Source: a virus. From it: a stretch of 22,015 nucleotides of DNA. The DNA lies in IMG/VR virus record IMGVR_UViG_3300028844_000968, positions 1 through 22,015 of that record; one strand, written 5' to 3'. Each line of letters begins with the position of its first letter. Position 1 is the stretch's first letter. Both the position numbers and the translations under genes were made by a program. A model generated the notes under the pieces. It searched no databases. It was not told the DNA's origin and worked only from the letters and a program-made list of their open reading frames with translations. Below, in pieces: positions 1-8,083 of the stretch.

Positions 1-327
1 AGCAATAGATGTATCAGCGGTTGTGCAATCTATTTTTAAGGTGTTTGAAAAATTTCCAAGACCTGATGTGTCCTGTGATGTAGTTACCCTAGCGGCACTA
101 TTTGTTACAAACTCCCACCTATCAACTGCTGAATATACATTTGATCCGCCCTGACCTGTTTGAGTACCACGCTGTGCCACGTTCATAGCACCGTTAATTA
201 TTAGGTTCCTATTTGACAAAGAAACATCAGGAACCATGTTGTTTATGTTTACCGTTGTTCCCGATCCACCCAACGTAAGCGTTGAGCCAGATTCTTTGTC
301 GATTGCGTTTACGTTTATAGCGCTCAT
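1..327 (-). CDS. Tail-associated adhesin / carbohydrate-binding-like protein, N-terminal part (runs off window)
   Basis: An open frame of 109 codons starts with ATG at 327 and has no stop before the window edge. Translation gives a short beta-rich start, then NLIINGAMNVAQRGTQ at about residues 39-54, and DRWEF soon after. This pattern is familiar from the N-terminus of many marine phage structural proteins, where it precedes a jelly-roll or carbohydrate-binding-type domain. The start codon overlaps the stop of the T7-like fibre gene (ATGA), so translation is probably coupled. By position it is a second fibre component or receptor-binding subunit attached to the short upstream fibre. The C-terminal binding domain is outside the window, so ligand and exact role cannot be read. 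Assignment to the motif family is recognition from memory; the adhesin role is inference. Confidence 0.8.
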   Translation of the reverse strand, partial: MSAINVNAIDKESGSTLTLGGSGTTVNINNMVPDVSLSNRNLIINGAMNVAQRGTQTGQGGSNVYSAVDRWEFVTNSAARVTTSQDTSGLGNFSNTLKIDCTTADTSIA

Positions 328-1670
328 ACGATCACCCACGTTGATCCACTAGGAATTGTAATAGTTCCGGTTATTGTAAGCGGCCCTGCGCTTACTCCGT
401 TGTAAGTGCTAGTCATTGTGTAATCCTCGGAGATCGTGATTTTATTTTCAAAGACAGTCGCTTCACCATTCCCGCCTGACGCGCCTCCTCCAATAGCGCC
501 CCATGCTGATCCGTCATAACCCTCAAACGATCCGTCAGTTGAGTTGAAGCGAATGAATCCCGCTGACGGTGAACCATCCCGCTGTGCTGTTGTCCCTGCG
601 GGAAGTTGTCCTGATCCGGTTGCGGAAGTTTTGGCAACGACTGTTGCAGCGTCGAGCGCAACGTCTGCCCAACTGCTTCCGTCATAGACGCGCATTCGGC
701 TCGTCGCCGTGTTGTAATACATGTCACCTGCTGTGAGAGCGTCACCGTCATTGTCCACCGTGGGATCGCTTGCTTTCGCTCCCAGGTAAACATCATCAAA
801 GTTATCGGCTGCTGCTTCCGCTGCTGCTTGCGCTGCTTCCGCTGCGGTCTTTGCTGTCTCTGCCTGGTTCTTGTAGGTAAGAGCGTTTGCCTCAGATGTC
901 GCAGCATTTGTCGCGCTAGTAGATGCAGCAGACGCTTGGCTTGTTGCCGTGCTTGCGCTTGCAGCCGAACTAACTACATCAGCATTTGTACTAACCACAT
1001 CCGCTGCCGTTGAAACGGCATCGGCTGCTGTGTTCACTGCATCGGCTGCTGTTGAGGCAGCATTTGTCGAAGATGTCGATGCTGAAGTTGCCGAGTTAGT
1101 TTCAGAAATTCCTGCTGCGGTTTCACTGGCTGCTGCTGCCGTTGCACTGGCTGCTGCTGCTGCTGCGCTCGCTGCTGCGTCACTTGTTATGCCGTCAACA
1201 GAATCTGTTGAATTGATAATGGCTGTTCCCGCAGCGTTCCACTTTAATGCTTTTCCGGCTGACGGTGTTTCTACCAGGACTTGACCACCAGTGAACGACG
1301 GCTTCATGCGCAGACTGCGATCTTGCTGCTCAAGCAGTTGTTGCGATAGCATGGTGTTGCGGTCTAAAGCGCTCTCGTGCGTTTCGGCAGGGAATGGATC
1401 GTATGCGGTGTAATCGACTGTCTGTGTGTAGGGAACAGAACGTAGGATGGTGACGTTCAATCCATTGGCGGGTGCTGTGCCAAAGACGACATTGCCCCCA
1501 CTTGCCACACCTGCGTTCGTTACAGTGTAGTGCGTGCTTAAACTTTGAAGCACGTCGTCAACATAAACTTCCAGGTCTGAATCTGAGAATATTAAAAACC
1601 CATAAGCAAACGTGGTAAGCGACCCGTTCGCCGTATATTGGTTTTTATTTACGGTACTGGTAACTGTCAT
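324..1670 (-). CDS. T7 gp17-like tail fibre protein
   Basis: This 448-residue protein has the N-terminal virion-anchoring domain of T7-type fibres at about residues 1-125 (TVNKNQYTANG, FAYGFLIF, DLEVYVDD, ETHESALDRNTMLSQQLLEQQDRSLRM). That domain docks fibre trimers to the tail tube. An Ala/Ser/Thr-rich stretch at about 163-290, including perfect heptads, probably forms a trimeric coiled-coil shaft. Two small repeats of the type GDMYYNT...MRVYDGSSW (about 315-334) and GFIRFNSTDGSFEGYDGSAW (about 371-390) follow, then a beta-rich tip ending TITIPSGSTWVIV. The ATG at 1670 is preceded by a good SD (AGGAAAGCAG). There is no long receptor-binding head or chaperone domain, so binding may lie in the coupled downstream gene. 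Length is shorter than T7 gp17 (about 550 aa). Confidence 0.93.
   Translation of the reverse strand: MTVTSTVNKNQYTANGSLTTFAYGFLIFSDSDLEVYVDDVLQSLSTHYTVTNAGVASGGNVVFGTAPANGLNVTILRSVPYTQTVDYTAYDPFPAETHESALDRNTMLSQQLLEQQDRSLRMKPSFTGGQVLVETPSAGKALKWNAAGTAIINSTDSVDGITSDAAASAAAAAASATAAAASETAAGISETNSATSASTSSTNAASTAADAVNTAADAVSTAADVVSTNADVVSSAASASTATSQASAASTSATNAATSEANALTYKNQAETAKTAAEAAQAAAEAAADNFDDVYLGAKASDPTVDNDGDALTAGDMYYNTATSRMRVYDGSSWADVALDAATVVAKTSATGSGQLPAGTTAQRDGSPSAGFIRFNSTDGSFEGYDGSAWGAIGGGASGGNGEATVFENKITISEDYTMTSTYNGVSAGPLTITGTITIPSGSTWVIV
969..1052 (-). repeat. Four tandem heptad (21-bp) repeats in the fibre shaft
   Basis: Residues 207-234 of the fibre read TAADAVN, TAADAVS, TAADVVS, TNADVVS: four uninterrupted 7-residue units encoded by degenerate 21-bp direct repeats. 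The period fits a trimeric coiled coil. Such tracts can expand or contract by slippage and so alter shaft length. Confidence 0.8.
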
Positions 1671-1680
1671 CTGCTTTCCT

Positions 1681-4545
1681 TTATGGTGTCATCGGGTAAG
1701 TCATCGACGGCGGTAGTGTCACGTTTGGCGTAATTTGAATTGCTTCTTCTTTACGCCTTTCATTTATATGACTACTTAACTCGTCACGGTATTTATCGCG
1801 AATTTTTTTTATGTCAGGCGACGCTCGACGGTTATTGACCTGCCCTTTAAATAACTCGGCATGTACTTCCTGCCTGGCTTTAATCATTACTTTCTCAATC
1901 ATTGCGCCTCTTTCCTCGCCTACTCTTGCGTCACGGAATATGCGAGTCTCGACCAATCGCTCCAGGTATTTCTTTCTGCGTTTACCAAGAGCGACTTTGT
2001 AATCATGGAAGAACCAACCAGTTGAATCGATCTGAAACATATCGAGTTCAATGCTGTCTTCGTTATCCATAAACTTATGCGTCACTGTTGCCAGTCGAGG
2101 AGTCTTGTCCTCGATACTGTTCTCAATAAAGTGCATCGCCAGGTCTGAATTTTGTCTCGCTGCGGAGTAAGTCAAAGGTGATAAAGCGTGCATAAATAAC
2201 AATGGTTCCGACACCAAAACATCGTTTCCGAACATGTCGATACTCGGCGGGACAGACTCATTAAAGTACGGCAGTCTTGCTTTTGCTCTCATAAACAATT
2301 CGCTCAAAAAGTCACCGCTTCTGGCATCGCGAACCACAGCATTACCTTTTTGGAATCGCTCAATGTCTTGAGTTGTTTTTGCTAACCAGTTCGGAACAAA
2401 ACTAGAACCGAACCTCGCTCCCCATCTTTGAACTTTGTTAATCGAACTTTCGTCGCTAGTGCCTTTGAAATCGAGAAGGTCTATCAACTGGGTAAAGCCA
2501 GTCATAAAGGATCGATCCATATAGTATTCAGCCATTCCCAAAATCATTCCGGTTGCAATGTCTGACTTGGCTTCTGCGTCGTACTGATTGGTATACAGTT
2601 CCATCGCGTTTGCTACCGTTCCTATCATCTGACCGAACGGATCAAAACGGTTATACGAAATGTAGTTTCCATCTATATAAACGGAGTACGGTTTAATACC
2701 TGATGCTTCCCAGGCTGCACGCATTTTCCAGTTTTTCGGTCCTGCTCCAGTAATCAATGGTCGATGAACTTTGTTACCGTTCTCATCTTCGCCATAGTTG
2801 TTCCACATCATGTAGGCAATTCCCATGCCTGTAGACCCCATCGATATACGGGCAACAGCCAGGTCGCGTGCCGGACCCGCTTTCTTTAGGTCTGCCCAGA
2901 CTGAAGGCATTGCTAAACCAAACGGGCTACGCTGCATTCCATACTTGATGATGTTTGTAGGTGTACGAACAAACGGTAGAAACAAACGACCAACAGGCAT
3001 GCGAGAAAAATCTAAAACACCCTGTTGCATTCGGGCAGGTAATATCGCGCCAGAATAGGCAGACTTCTGTAATGAATTAGTAAAGGTTTGATACCTGGCA
3101 AACTGTTGCGCGTTCATGTGCATGTCTGCCGGAGGGTTTTCCAAGATGCTTGCAACCCTGTCATCAAACGCTTTACCACTCAATCCTTCCTGGTATGCCT
3201 GGCGTGATGCCAATGCTTTCATCTCGCCGACATATCCAAATGCTTTAAAAAACTCATCTTCTGCTTCAAGAAAACGACTAGGCAATCGAATGTAATTCTT
3301 TCCTAGAAAATCAACTGCTCTACCAAGAGGACCGCCCTCGCGTAGACCTAACTGTTCTGCTGCGACAGCAGGTTGTCTTGGTAATTGACCGCCCTTGCGA
3401 TTAGATGGATCAAGTAATTGTCCTTGCAAACTACCTGCATCGCCATCGCTATGACGCATGGCATCAGCAAACGCTTTAAATCCGAACTTCCAGGACTCAA
3501 GCCATCCACTTGCCATAGCATTTGCTTCGGTAAACGTCACTCGATTTTGAGCATCTACTGGTAAACCAGATAACTCCATTGATCGCCGGACTAATCCAAC
3601 GGTTGCTGCACCGTACCTTTCAGCAACGCCCAGTCCTGCGTTAAGTAGGTTGCCACCAATATTGAGCGCATGAGTAGACGGGGCTGATAACAGACCGTTA
3701 ATCCATACTTCAACTACGGCGTTCCAGGTTCTTGTATACCAAGCACCTCGCGCAATCTTCGCAATCTTTTTGGGATCACCTTTTGCATCGGTAATTAACT
3801 GCGCTATTTTTTGAGTCGCTCCTTTGCCACCCATGTTTTCCATCAGTGAATCAAAGTCCACCATTGATAGATCATTTGATCCAACTGGAATCTGCATAGC
3901 GTTTAGTGTGCGTGCTGCTTCACGAACAGCACCTTGGACACGACGTTGCAGTGCAACGTAGTTTGCTACCTTACGTCTGAACATCCACAGTTCTTCTGTG
4001 TCTGTACTCGCACGACTAGAAATTGCCTTAGCTGCTTTAGTAAGTTCGTCTGCGCCTTGCACCATCAACATCCGCGCACGGGTCAACTGCGTAGAGTTCA
4101 GTGCTGCGCTTGCAGGTTTAGCCAGTAATTCATTTAAAGAATAGTTTTCTTCGTTGGTTGGATCGACTGCACGCGCCCTTGTTGTTTCATGTGATTGTGG
4201 TACGCGATAGCGACTGTTCGGACTGTAACTATCAAAGACAATCTCGCTAGTCCCATCAATCAAACCTTTAATATCTTCTTCGGTATGTATCGCAGCAAGA
4301 CCAAAGTTCCGTGTTTCAGTTCTGCCAGGGTCAATGAATCGACCAACAGGCGTTGATTGCAGGATCGCATCGGCATCTTCCATCGGCGCAGCATCGGCTC
4401 GACCTTTGTAATTTGCCAGGCTATCTATCTTAGGAAACGGCACACGACCTGCTACCATTACAGGCTCTTGTTCCTGCTCTTGCTGTGGCATTTCATCCGG
4501 CTGTATCGGATTGATAACGGGTTCAACTGTGTTGTCTATTGCCAT
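1681..4545 (-). CDS. Large internal virion / ejection protein with LPD38-like polyvalent-protein region
   Basis: This 954-residue protein starts at ATG 4545, which overlaps the previous stop (TAATG). After a Gln/Glu/Pro-rich N-terminus (1-35) and a helical region (130-280), residues 275-300 carry WNAVVEVWINGLLSAPSTHALN. Further on are FLEAEDEFFKAFGYV (about 425-439), FARYQTFTNSLQ (about 482-493), LFLPFVRTPTNIIKYGMQRSPFG (about 521-543), RDLAVARI (about 560-567) and Y.RFDPFGQMIGTVA (about 631-645). This series matches, from memory, the LPD38-type region of phage large polyvalent proteins. The position between internal-core genes and the fibre, and its size, fit the T7 gp16 slot: a core protein ejected into the host during DNA entry. 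No lysozyme-type transglycosylase motif was recognised. The charged C-terminus (about 840-940) is rich in Lys/Arg/Glu helices. Virion location is inference. Confidence 0.7.
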   Translation of the reverse strand: MAIDNTVEPVINPIQPDEMPQQEQEQEPVMVAGRVPFPKIDSLANYKGRADAAPMEDADAILQSTPVGRFIDPGRTETRNFGLAAIHTEEDIKGLIDGTSEIVFDSYSPNSRYRVPQSHETTRARAVDPTNEENYSLNELLAKPASAALNSTQLTRARMLMVQGADELTKAAKAISSRASTDTEELWMFRRKVANYVALQRRVQGAVREAARTLNAMQIPVGSNDLSMVDFDSLMENMGGKGATQKIAQLITDAKGDPKKIAKIARGAWYTRTWNAVVEVWINGLLSAPSTHALNIGGNLLNAGLGVAERYGAATVGLVRRSMELSGLPVDAQNRVTFTEANAMASGWLESWKFGFKAFADAMRHSDGDAGSLQGQLLDPSNRKGGQLPRQPAVAAEQLGLREGGPLGRAVDFLGKNYIRLPSRFLEAEDEFFKAFGYVGEMKALASRQAYQEGLSGKAFDDRVASILENPPADMHMNAQQFARYQTFTNSLQKSAYSGAILPARMQQGVLDFSRMPVGRLFLPFVRTPTNIIKYGMQRSPFGLAMPSVWADLKKAGPARDLAVARISMGSTGMGIAYMMWNNYGEDENGNKVHRPLITGAGPKNWKMRAAWEASGIKPYSVYIDGNYISYNRFDPFGQMIGTVANAMELYTNQYDAEAKSDIATGMILGMAEYYMDRSFMTGFTQLIDLLDFKGTSDESSINKVQRWGARFGSSFVPNWLAKTTQDIERFQKGNAVVRDARSGDFLSELFMRAKARLPYFNESVPPSIDMFGNDVLVSEPLLFMHALSPLTYSAARQNSDLAMHFIENSIEDKTPRLATVTHKFMDNEDSIELDMFQIDSTGWFFHDYKVALGKRRKKYLERLVETRIFRDARVGEERGAMIEKVMIKARQEVHAELFKGQVNNRRASPDIKKIRDKYRDELSSHINERRKEEAIQITPNVTLPPSMTYPMTP

Positions 4546-7211
4546 TACGCAACCATCCTTTCTTGCTCGTTGTCGTCATCGTCACCGTTCTGCGTCAACG
4601 GTATTCCGTTCTCCATAAAGTCTTGTCGCATCTCAGGCGTAATATCGAAGTACCAGACCTCGATGTTCCCTCGCGTTTCCATAAATTGTTTTGCTGCTTC
4701 TTCAGATGGAAGTGGACCGAAAGATTGTTTGTTGCCTCGGTTGTTGAGGTATTCAACATAAAATCCTGATCTGTCTTCTGTCATCTCAAAATCTTTAGAT
4801 TCGATTCGAGTCTTTCCTACCTTTGCGCCATAGCGTTTCAAAAGTTTCTGAGAAAACTTTGGCATTTTCTGGTCATACAAAACCGAAAAGCCTTTGGAGG
4901 GCTGTGTGCGTACGTCTTTAAAAACTATTTGCTGCGGATAAATTGCGTGATCGCGCGACCCCCTTGAACTTCTAGAAGAAATTAACGCGCTTTCTCGCAG
5001 TTCTTCGAACTCTTTTCTTTGCGCCTCACTTAACGTCCGAAAAGTTCTATCACGCATAAGGTCCATATTTCTAACGTCGTAAGTTATTTCATTTTTGTTA
5101 TCTGCTAGATCGGTGTACTTAATTGTGATTTTGTATTTATCCTCAATCTGAAGTGATACTTCTGGATAAAATTCAACTGACTTATAGCGATCTGCTTGAG
5201 TGTTTGCAGTTGTCCAGGTAATACGCTCGATACTTGGATCGCGTAGTGCTTCTGCAATAGCACGCTTAAACATCATCTCATCCCAGTTTTTACCAAAAGG
5301 CGCAAATGGAAGTGGGTCTTTAATGACATCTTTTACTCGTTTAGGAGTAACACCGTCAGGATAAAGATTGTCTACCAAGAACGGCGGTATATACTGACCT
5401 TCTAAATTTTTGCTATTGCCTTCGCTAAACTTCTCGACAAATTCAAATAAATCTTCCTCGGACTCAAACAGTTTCGGACTCTCATCCGGTCTTCTACTAT
5501 CTCTCAAAAACCATTGATCTCCGCTGTCGCCCATCGTGCGAGAAGAATTACCATAGATTAATCGTGTTTCGTTTGATCCACGTTTCGGCATCATTCCAGA
5601 ATCTACTGCTGCGTGATGCCAGTCGCTTTGAATTTCATCTATATGAAACGCCATTTTGCTATCGACGATTCGCTCTTCGGTTCGTGCGTGAGCAAAATAA
5701 TTATGTTCTGGAAAATGACTATGTGTATAAGAGTCAGATGTTCGTCCTGGACCGTTCCCGCTTTCCCACATAATTAAAATATTTTTTGGGTTTGTACCTT
5801 CTTCTCTTGCTTGAACGCTAATTGTGTAGTCAGGGAACCACATCGAATTAACTCCCTCGCCATCATATACTTCGTCTATTTCTCCTGATTCAATCGCGTG
5901 CAAGTTTGCTGCTTGAGTAGTGGACTGCAAATCATAAATGTCGTGATCGTATTGATTAACATCAATTGCTACTCCTCTCGGAGTTTCAGCCGTATATCCG
6001 AACTCATCATTGCCCGTAATCATGTAACCGTATTGGTTGTAGGTAACCAAGACAGGATTATCTTCATACGCTGCTTCTGCTTGTTCTAAAAAATAATCTT
6101 CCAAATCTGCTTCTTCGTAAATAAAGGTTCCTCTTGATCCATTGTCTGCTACGACATAACGATCACTACTTCCAAGTCGTAGATCATCCAACTCGCCTTC
6201 AACCATGTCGGCTTCAACCATGTAAGAACGCGCATGGTCATCCATCCAATCCCTAAACGAATCTATATTTGAGGTGTGGTTTTTAAAATCTTCTCTTAAA
6301 TATTCAATATGATGTTCAATTTCATTGTCCTGCCACGGTCCTCTTTCTATTTCTGGATCGATCCAATCAAAAGAATTTAGTTGCTCGTCTATATCGGCTT
6401 GTTTCCCTTGGTAAATCCGTTCGTATAATTGAAGACGATTGGTATCGATAAAACCTAATAACTTTTCGCGTGTAATCGAACCTTTTATTGAATCAAGAAA
6501 ATCGAACACACCTATCTCATCAGCATCTTTCTTTGGATAGATTGCGTTCTTTGGTCGAATTTCTCCAAGACCTTCAGTTAATATTTTTTTCCAATAACCT
6601 GCGTCGCCTTTTGCCTGTTCTGACATTTCGACTACACGACGCGCAGGAGAGAAAAACCCAACATCGTCAACCATGTATTGAGTAACACGCTTGCTGTTTT
6701 GAATAATCTTTTTATCGATGACGCGATAGGACTCGCCAGTATTCATAGCGTTGTCACCAGTAGTACGATCCATCCCTGGCACTCCTTCTGGGGAAATCAA
6801 TAGATCAACTTCCCTAGCACGCATCATGTCTATGAACATTGGGTCATCACCCAGTTCATTAATGTCTACGCCACCATCACCGAATCGTTCCATAAGTGAC
6901 TGTGTTTCCTGCGGATCAAGATCAAACTTAGATTGCAATTGATTAACAGTGACATATTCCTGATCGAAGGTAACAGGATTTCTAGGCGTTACAGTCATTT
7001 CAAAGACTTGCGGATAACCAGGTGGTCGATCTTCTGGATTAACAATATCCCTTCTGTCTGCGTAGGCATCCGCAACCTTGCGATTACTTGTCCCACCTAC
7101 AGTCGGACGATCCTGGGTGTCTGTTACTTTTTTATCTGCACCCCAGATACCGCGATATATTTTCATCGCTACATCGACAGCAGGTTGTATAACTCCCGAA
7201 TATCTGCCCAT
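4545..7211 (-). CDS. Large polyvalent-type protein (EIQSDWH / TTANTQADRY domain), putative ejected virion protein
   Basis: This 888-residue protein starts at ATG 7211 (TAATG overlap with the 290-aa gene). It carries, in order, the landmarks of a domain common in large phage/prophage proteins: VDDVGFFSPARRVVEM (181-196), ITREKLLGFIDTNRLQLYERIY (246-267), MAFHIDEIQSDWH (520-532), FGKNWDEMMFKRAI (639-652), ERITWTTANTQADRY (662-676), LYDQKMPKFSQKLLKRYGAKVG (778-799), and WYFDITPEMRQDFMENGIPL (853-872). I know this block from multi-domain 'polyvalent' proteins of phages and conjugative elements, which are thought to be delivered with DNA; its chemistry is unknown to me. The protein is very acidic, with an Asp run near the C-terminus. 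Position within the internal-core cluster suggests packaging in the virion. Delivery and an anti-host role are inference; no catalytic residues can be assigned. Confidence 0.65.
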   Translation of the reverse strand: MGRYSGVIQPAVDVAMKIYRGIWGADKKVTDTQDRPTVGGTSNRKVADAYADRRDIVNPEDRPPGYPQVFEMTVTPRNPVTFDQEYVTVNQLQSKFDLDPQETQSLMERFGDGGVDINELGDDPMFIDMMRAREVDLLISPEGVPGMDRTTGDNAMNTGESYRVIDKKIIQNSKRVTQYMVDDVGFFSPARRVVEMSEQAKGDAGYWKKILTEGLGEIRPKNAIYPKKDADEIGVFDFLDSIKGSITREKLLGFIDTNRLQLYERIYQGKQADIDEQLNSFDWIDPEIERGPWQDNEIEHHIEYLREDFKNHTSNIDSFRDWMDDHARSYMVEADMVEGELDDLRLGSSDRYVVADNGSRGTFIYEEADLEDYFLEQAEAAYEDNPVLVTYNQYGYMITGNDEFGYTAETPRGVAIDVNQYDHDIYDLQSTTQAANLHAIESGEIDEVYDGEGVNSMWFPDYTISVQAREEGTNPKNILIMWESGNGPGRTSDSYTHSHFPEHNYFAHARTEERIVDSKMAFHIDEIQSDWHHAAVDSGMMPKRGSNETRLIYGNSSRTMGDSGDQWFLRDSRRPDESPKLFESEEDLFEFVEKFSEGNSKNLEGQYIPPFLVDNLYPDGVTPKRVKDVIKDPLPFAPFGKNWDEMMFKRAIAEALRDPSIERITWTTANTQADRYKSVEFYPEVSLQIEDKYKITIKYTDLADNKNEITYDVRNMDLMRDRTFRTLSEAQRKEFEELRESALISSRSSRGSRDHAIYPQQIVFKDVRTQPSKGFSVLYDQKMPKFSQKLLKRYGAKVGKTRIESKDFEMTEDRSGFYVEYLNNRGNKQSFGPLPSEEAAKQFMETRGNIEVWYFDITPEMRQDFMENGIPLTQNGDDDDNEQERMVA

Positions 7212-8083
7212 TATTCGTTACCTTCCGAATTATTTTTATTCAAACGGTTAACTACTTTTTTTCCTACATAGTCAACTGCCTTACCTCCACCTAGACCAAA
7301 CGCAGTTCCTAATACCCCACCCATAACTGGTTGCGATTTGTCATACGGTCTATCTTCGGCGCGATGCGCTATTGATTCCTTACTGCCTAGTTCGGCTGCG
7401 CCATAAATTCCTGATTCAACCCCGCCTACAGTGGCTCCTATTAGGTTGCGTCTTTTGATTTCTGCTCCTGCTCGATTAACAATATCTTGTAAACGAGTCA
7501 TCACGACGTTCTTTGCAAGACCTTTTGCTACTGCCTTTCCTGCGATAAAACCAAGACCACCAAACATAAAAAATTCTGCTGCGCCTAGCGCAACCGCTCT
7601 TACACCCTGCATAACCGTGGTGTCAGAAGCGTCGTACATTTTTAGCGCATCGTTAAACGCTTTGAGATCAGAAAAAGGTGCGTCTTTCATTTTGGATAGA
7701 TCGATCATCATTCCGCTCAACGAGTTGTTAAACGTGCCTAGTTTTTGAGACAACCATTCCGCTTTATCTTGCGGGGATGATTTACCTTTTGACGGCATAC
7801 CAAACTTGGATGTCATGTAGGACGGCAAGCGTGCATCGCCTTGCCCGTAGGCATTCCATAAGTGTTCTGCCAGGCGCTGATATGTCGGGTCTTTATGTAA
7901 CTGTTCAGCAGTGAGCGTCGGTGTTTGTGCTGCTGCGCGTCGTTCTTTTTCTAATCGATGCTGCTCTTGATCGTCTAACATTCTTTGATAGTCGCCAGGC
8001 AACTTCATAAACGGCGTCTTTGACATATGCGCTTGTTCCGCATCTGCCTCGTACATACTTAGTAATGATTCTTTATCGTTCAT
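7211..8083 (-). CDS. Glycine-zipper-rich hydrophobic protein, putative internal virion protein
   Basis: Not recognised by family. The 290-residue protein starts at ATG 8083, overlapping the previous stop (ATGA), and ends in TAATG with the 888-aa gene. Residues 1-160 are soluble and helical, with a charged patch (RLEKERRAAA, 43-52). Three glycine-spaced hydrophobic stretches follow: about 163-186 (ALGAAEFFMFGGLGFIAGKA), 213-231 (NLIGATVGGVESGIYGAAE) and 253-275 (VMGGVLGTAFGLGGGKAV). Glycine-zipper segments of this kind are typical of proteins that insert into membranes. Placed among the ejection proteins, it could contribute to the trans-envelope conduit, as gp14/gp15/gp16 do in T7. It could instead simply be a hydrophobic core protein. 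No signal peptide is evident. Function is inference from location and composition. Confidence 0.6.
   Translation of the reverse strand: MNDKESLLSMYEADAEQAHMSKTPFMKLPGDYQRMLDDQEQHRLEKERRAAAQTPTLTAEQLHKDPTYQRLAEHLWNAYGQGDARLPSYMTSKFGMPSKGKSSPQDKAEWLSQKLGTFNNSLSGMMIDLSKMKDAPFSDLKAFNDALKMYDASDTTVMQGVRAVALGAAEFFMFGGLGFIAGKAVAKGLAKNVVMTRLQDIVNRAGAEIKRRNLIGATVGGVESGIYGAAELGSKESIAHRAEDRPYDKSQPVMGGVLGTAFGLGGGKAVDYVGKKVVNRLNKNNSEGNE

Noticed and set aside
949-1284. Plus-strand Ala-rich open frame opposite the fibre shaft
   Set aside because: It is the antisense of the Ala/Ser repeat tract of the fibre gene; repeats of GCT/GCA codons leave the opposite frame open. No SD or context supports it.
4357-4761. 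134-codon plus-strand frame across the junction of the two giant genes
   Set aside because: It spans two genes in antisense, with no SD and a Cys/Phe/Leu/Ser-rich shadow composition.
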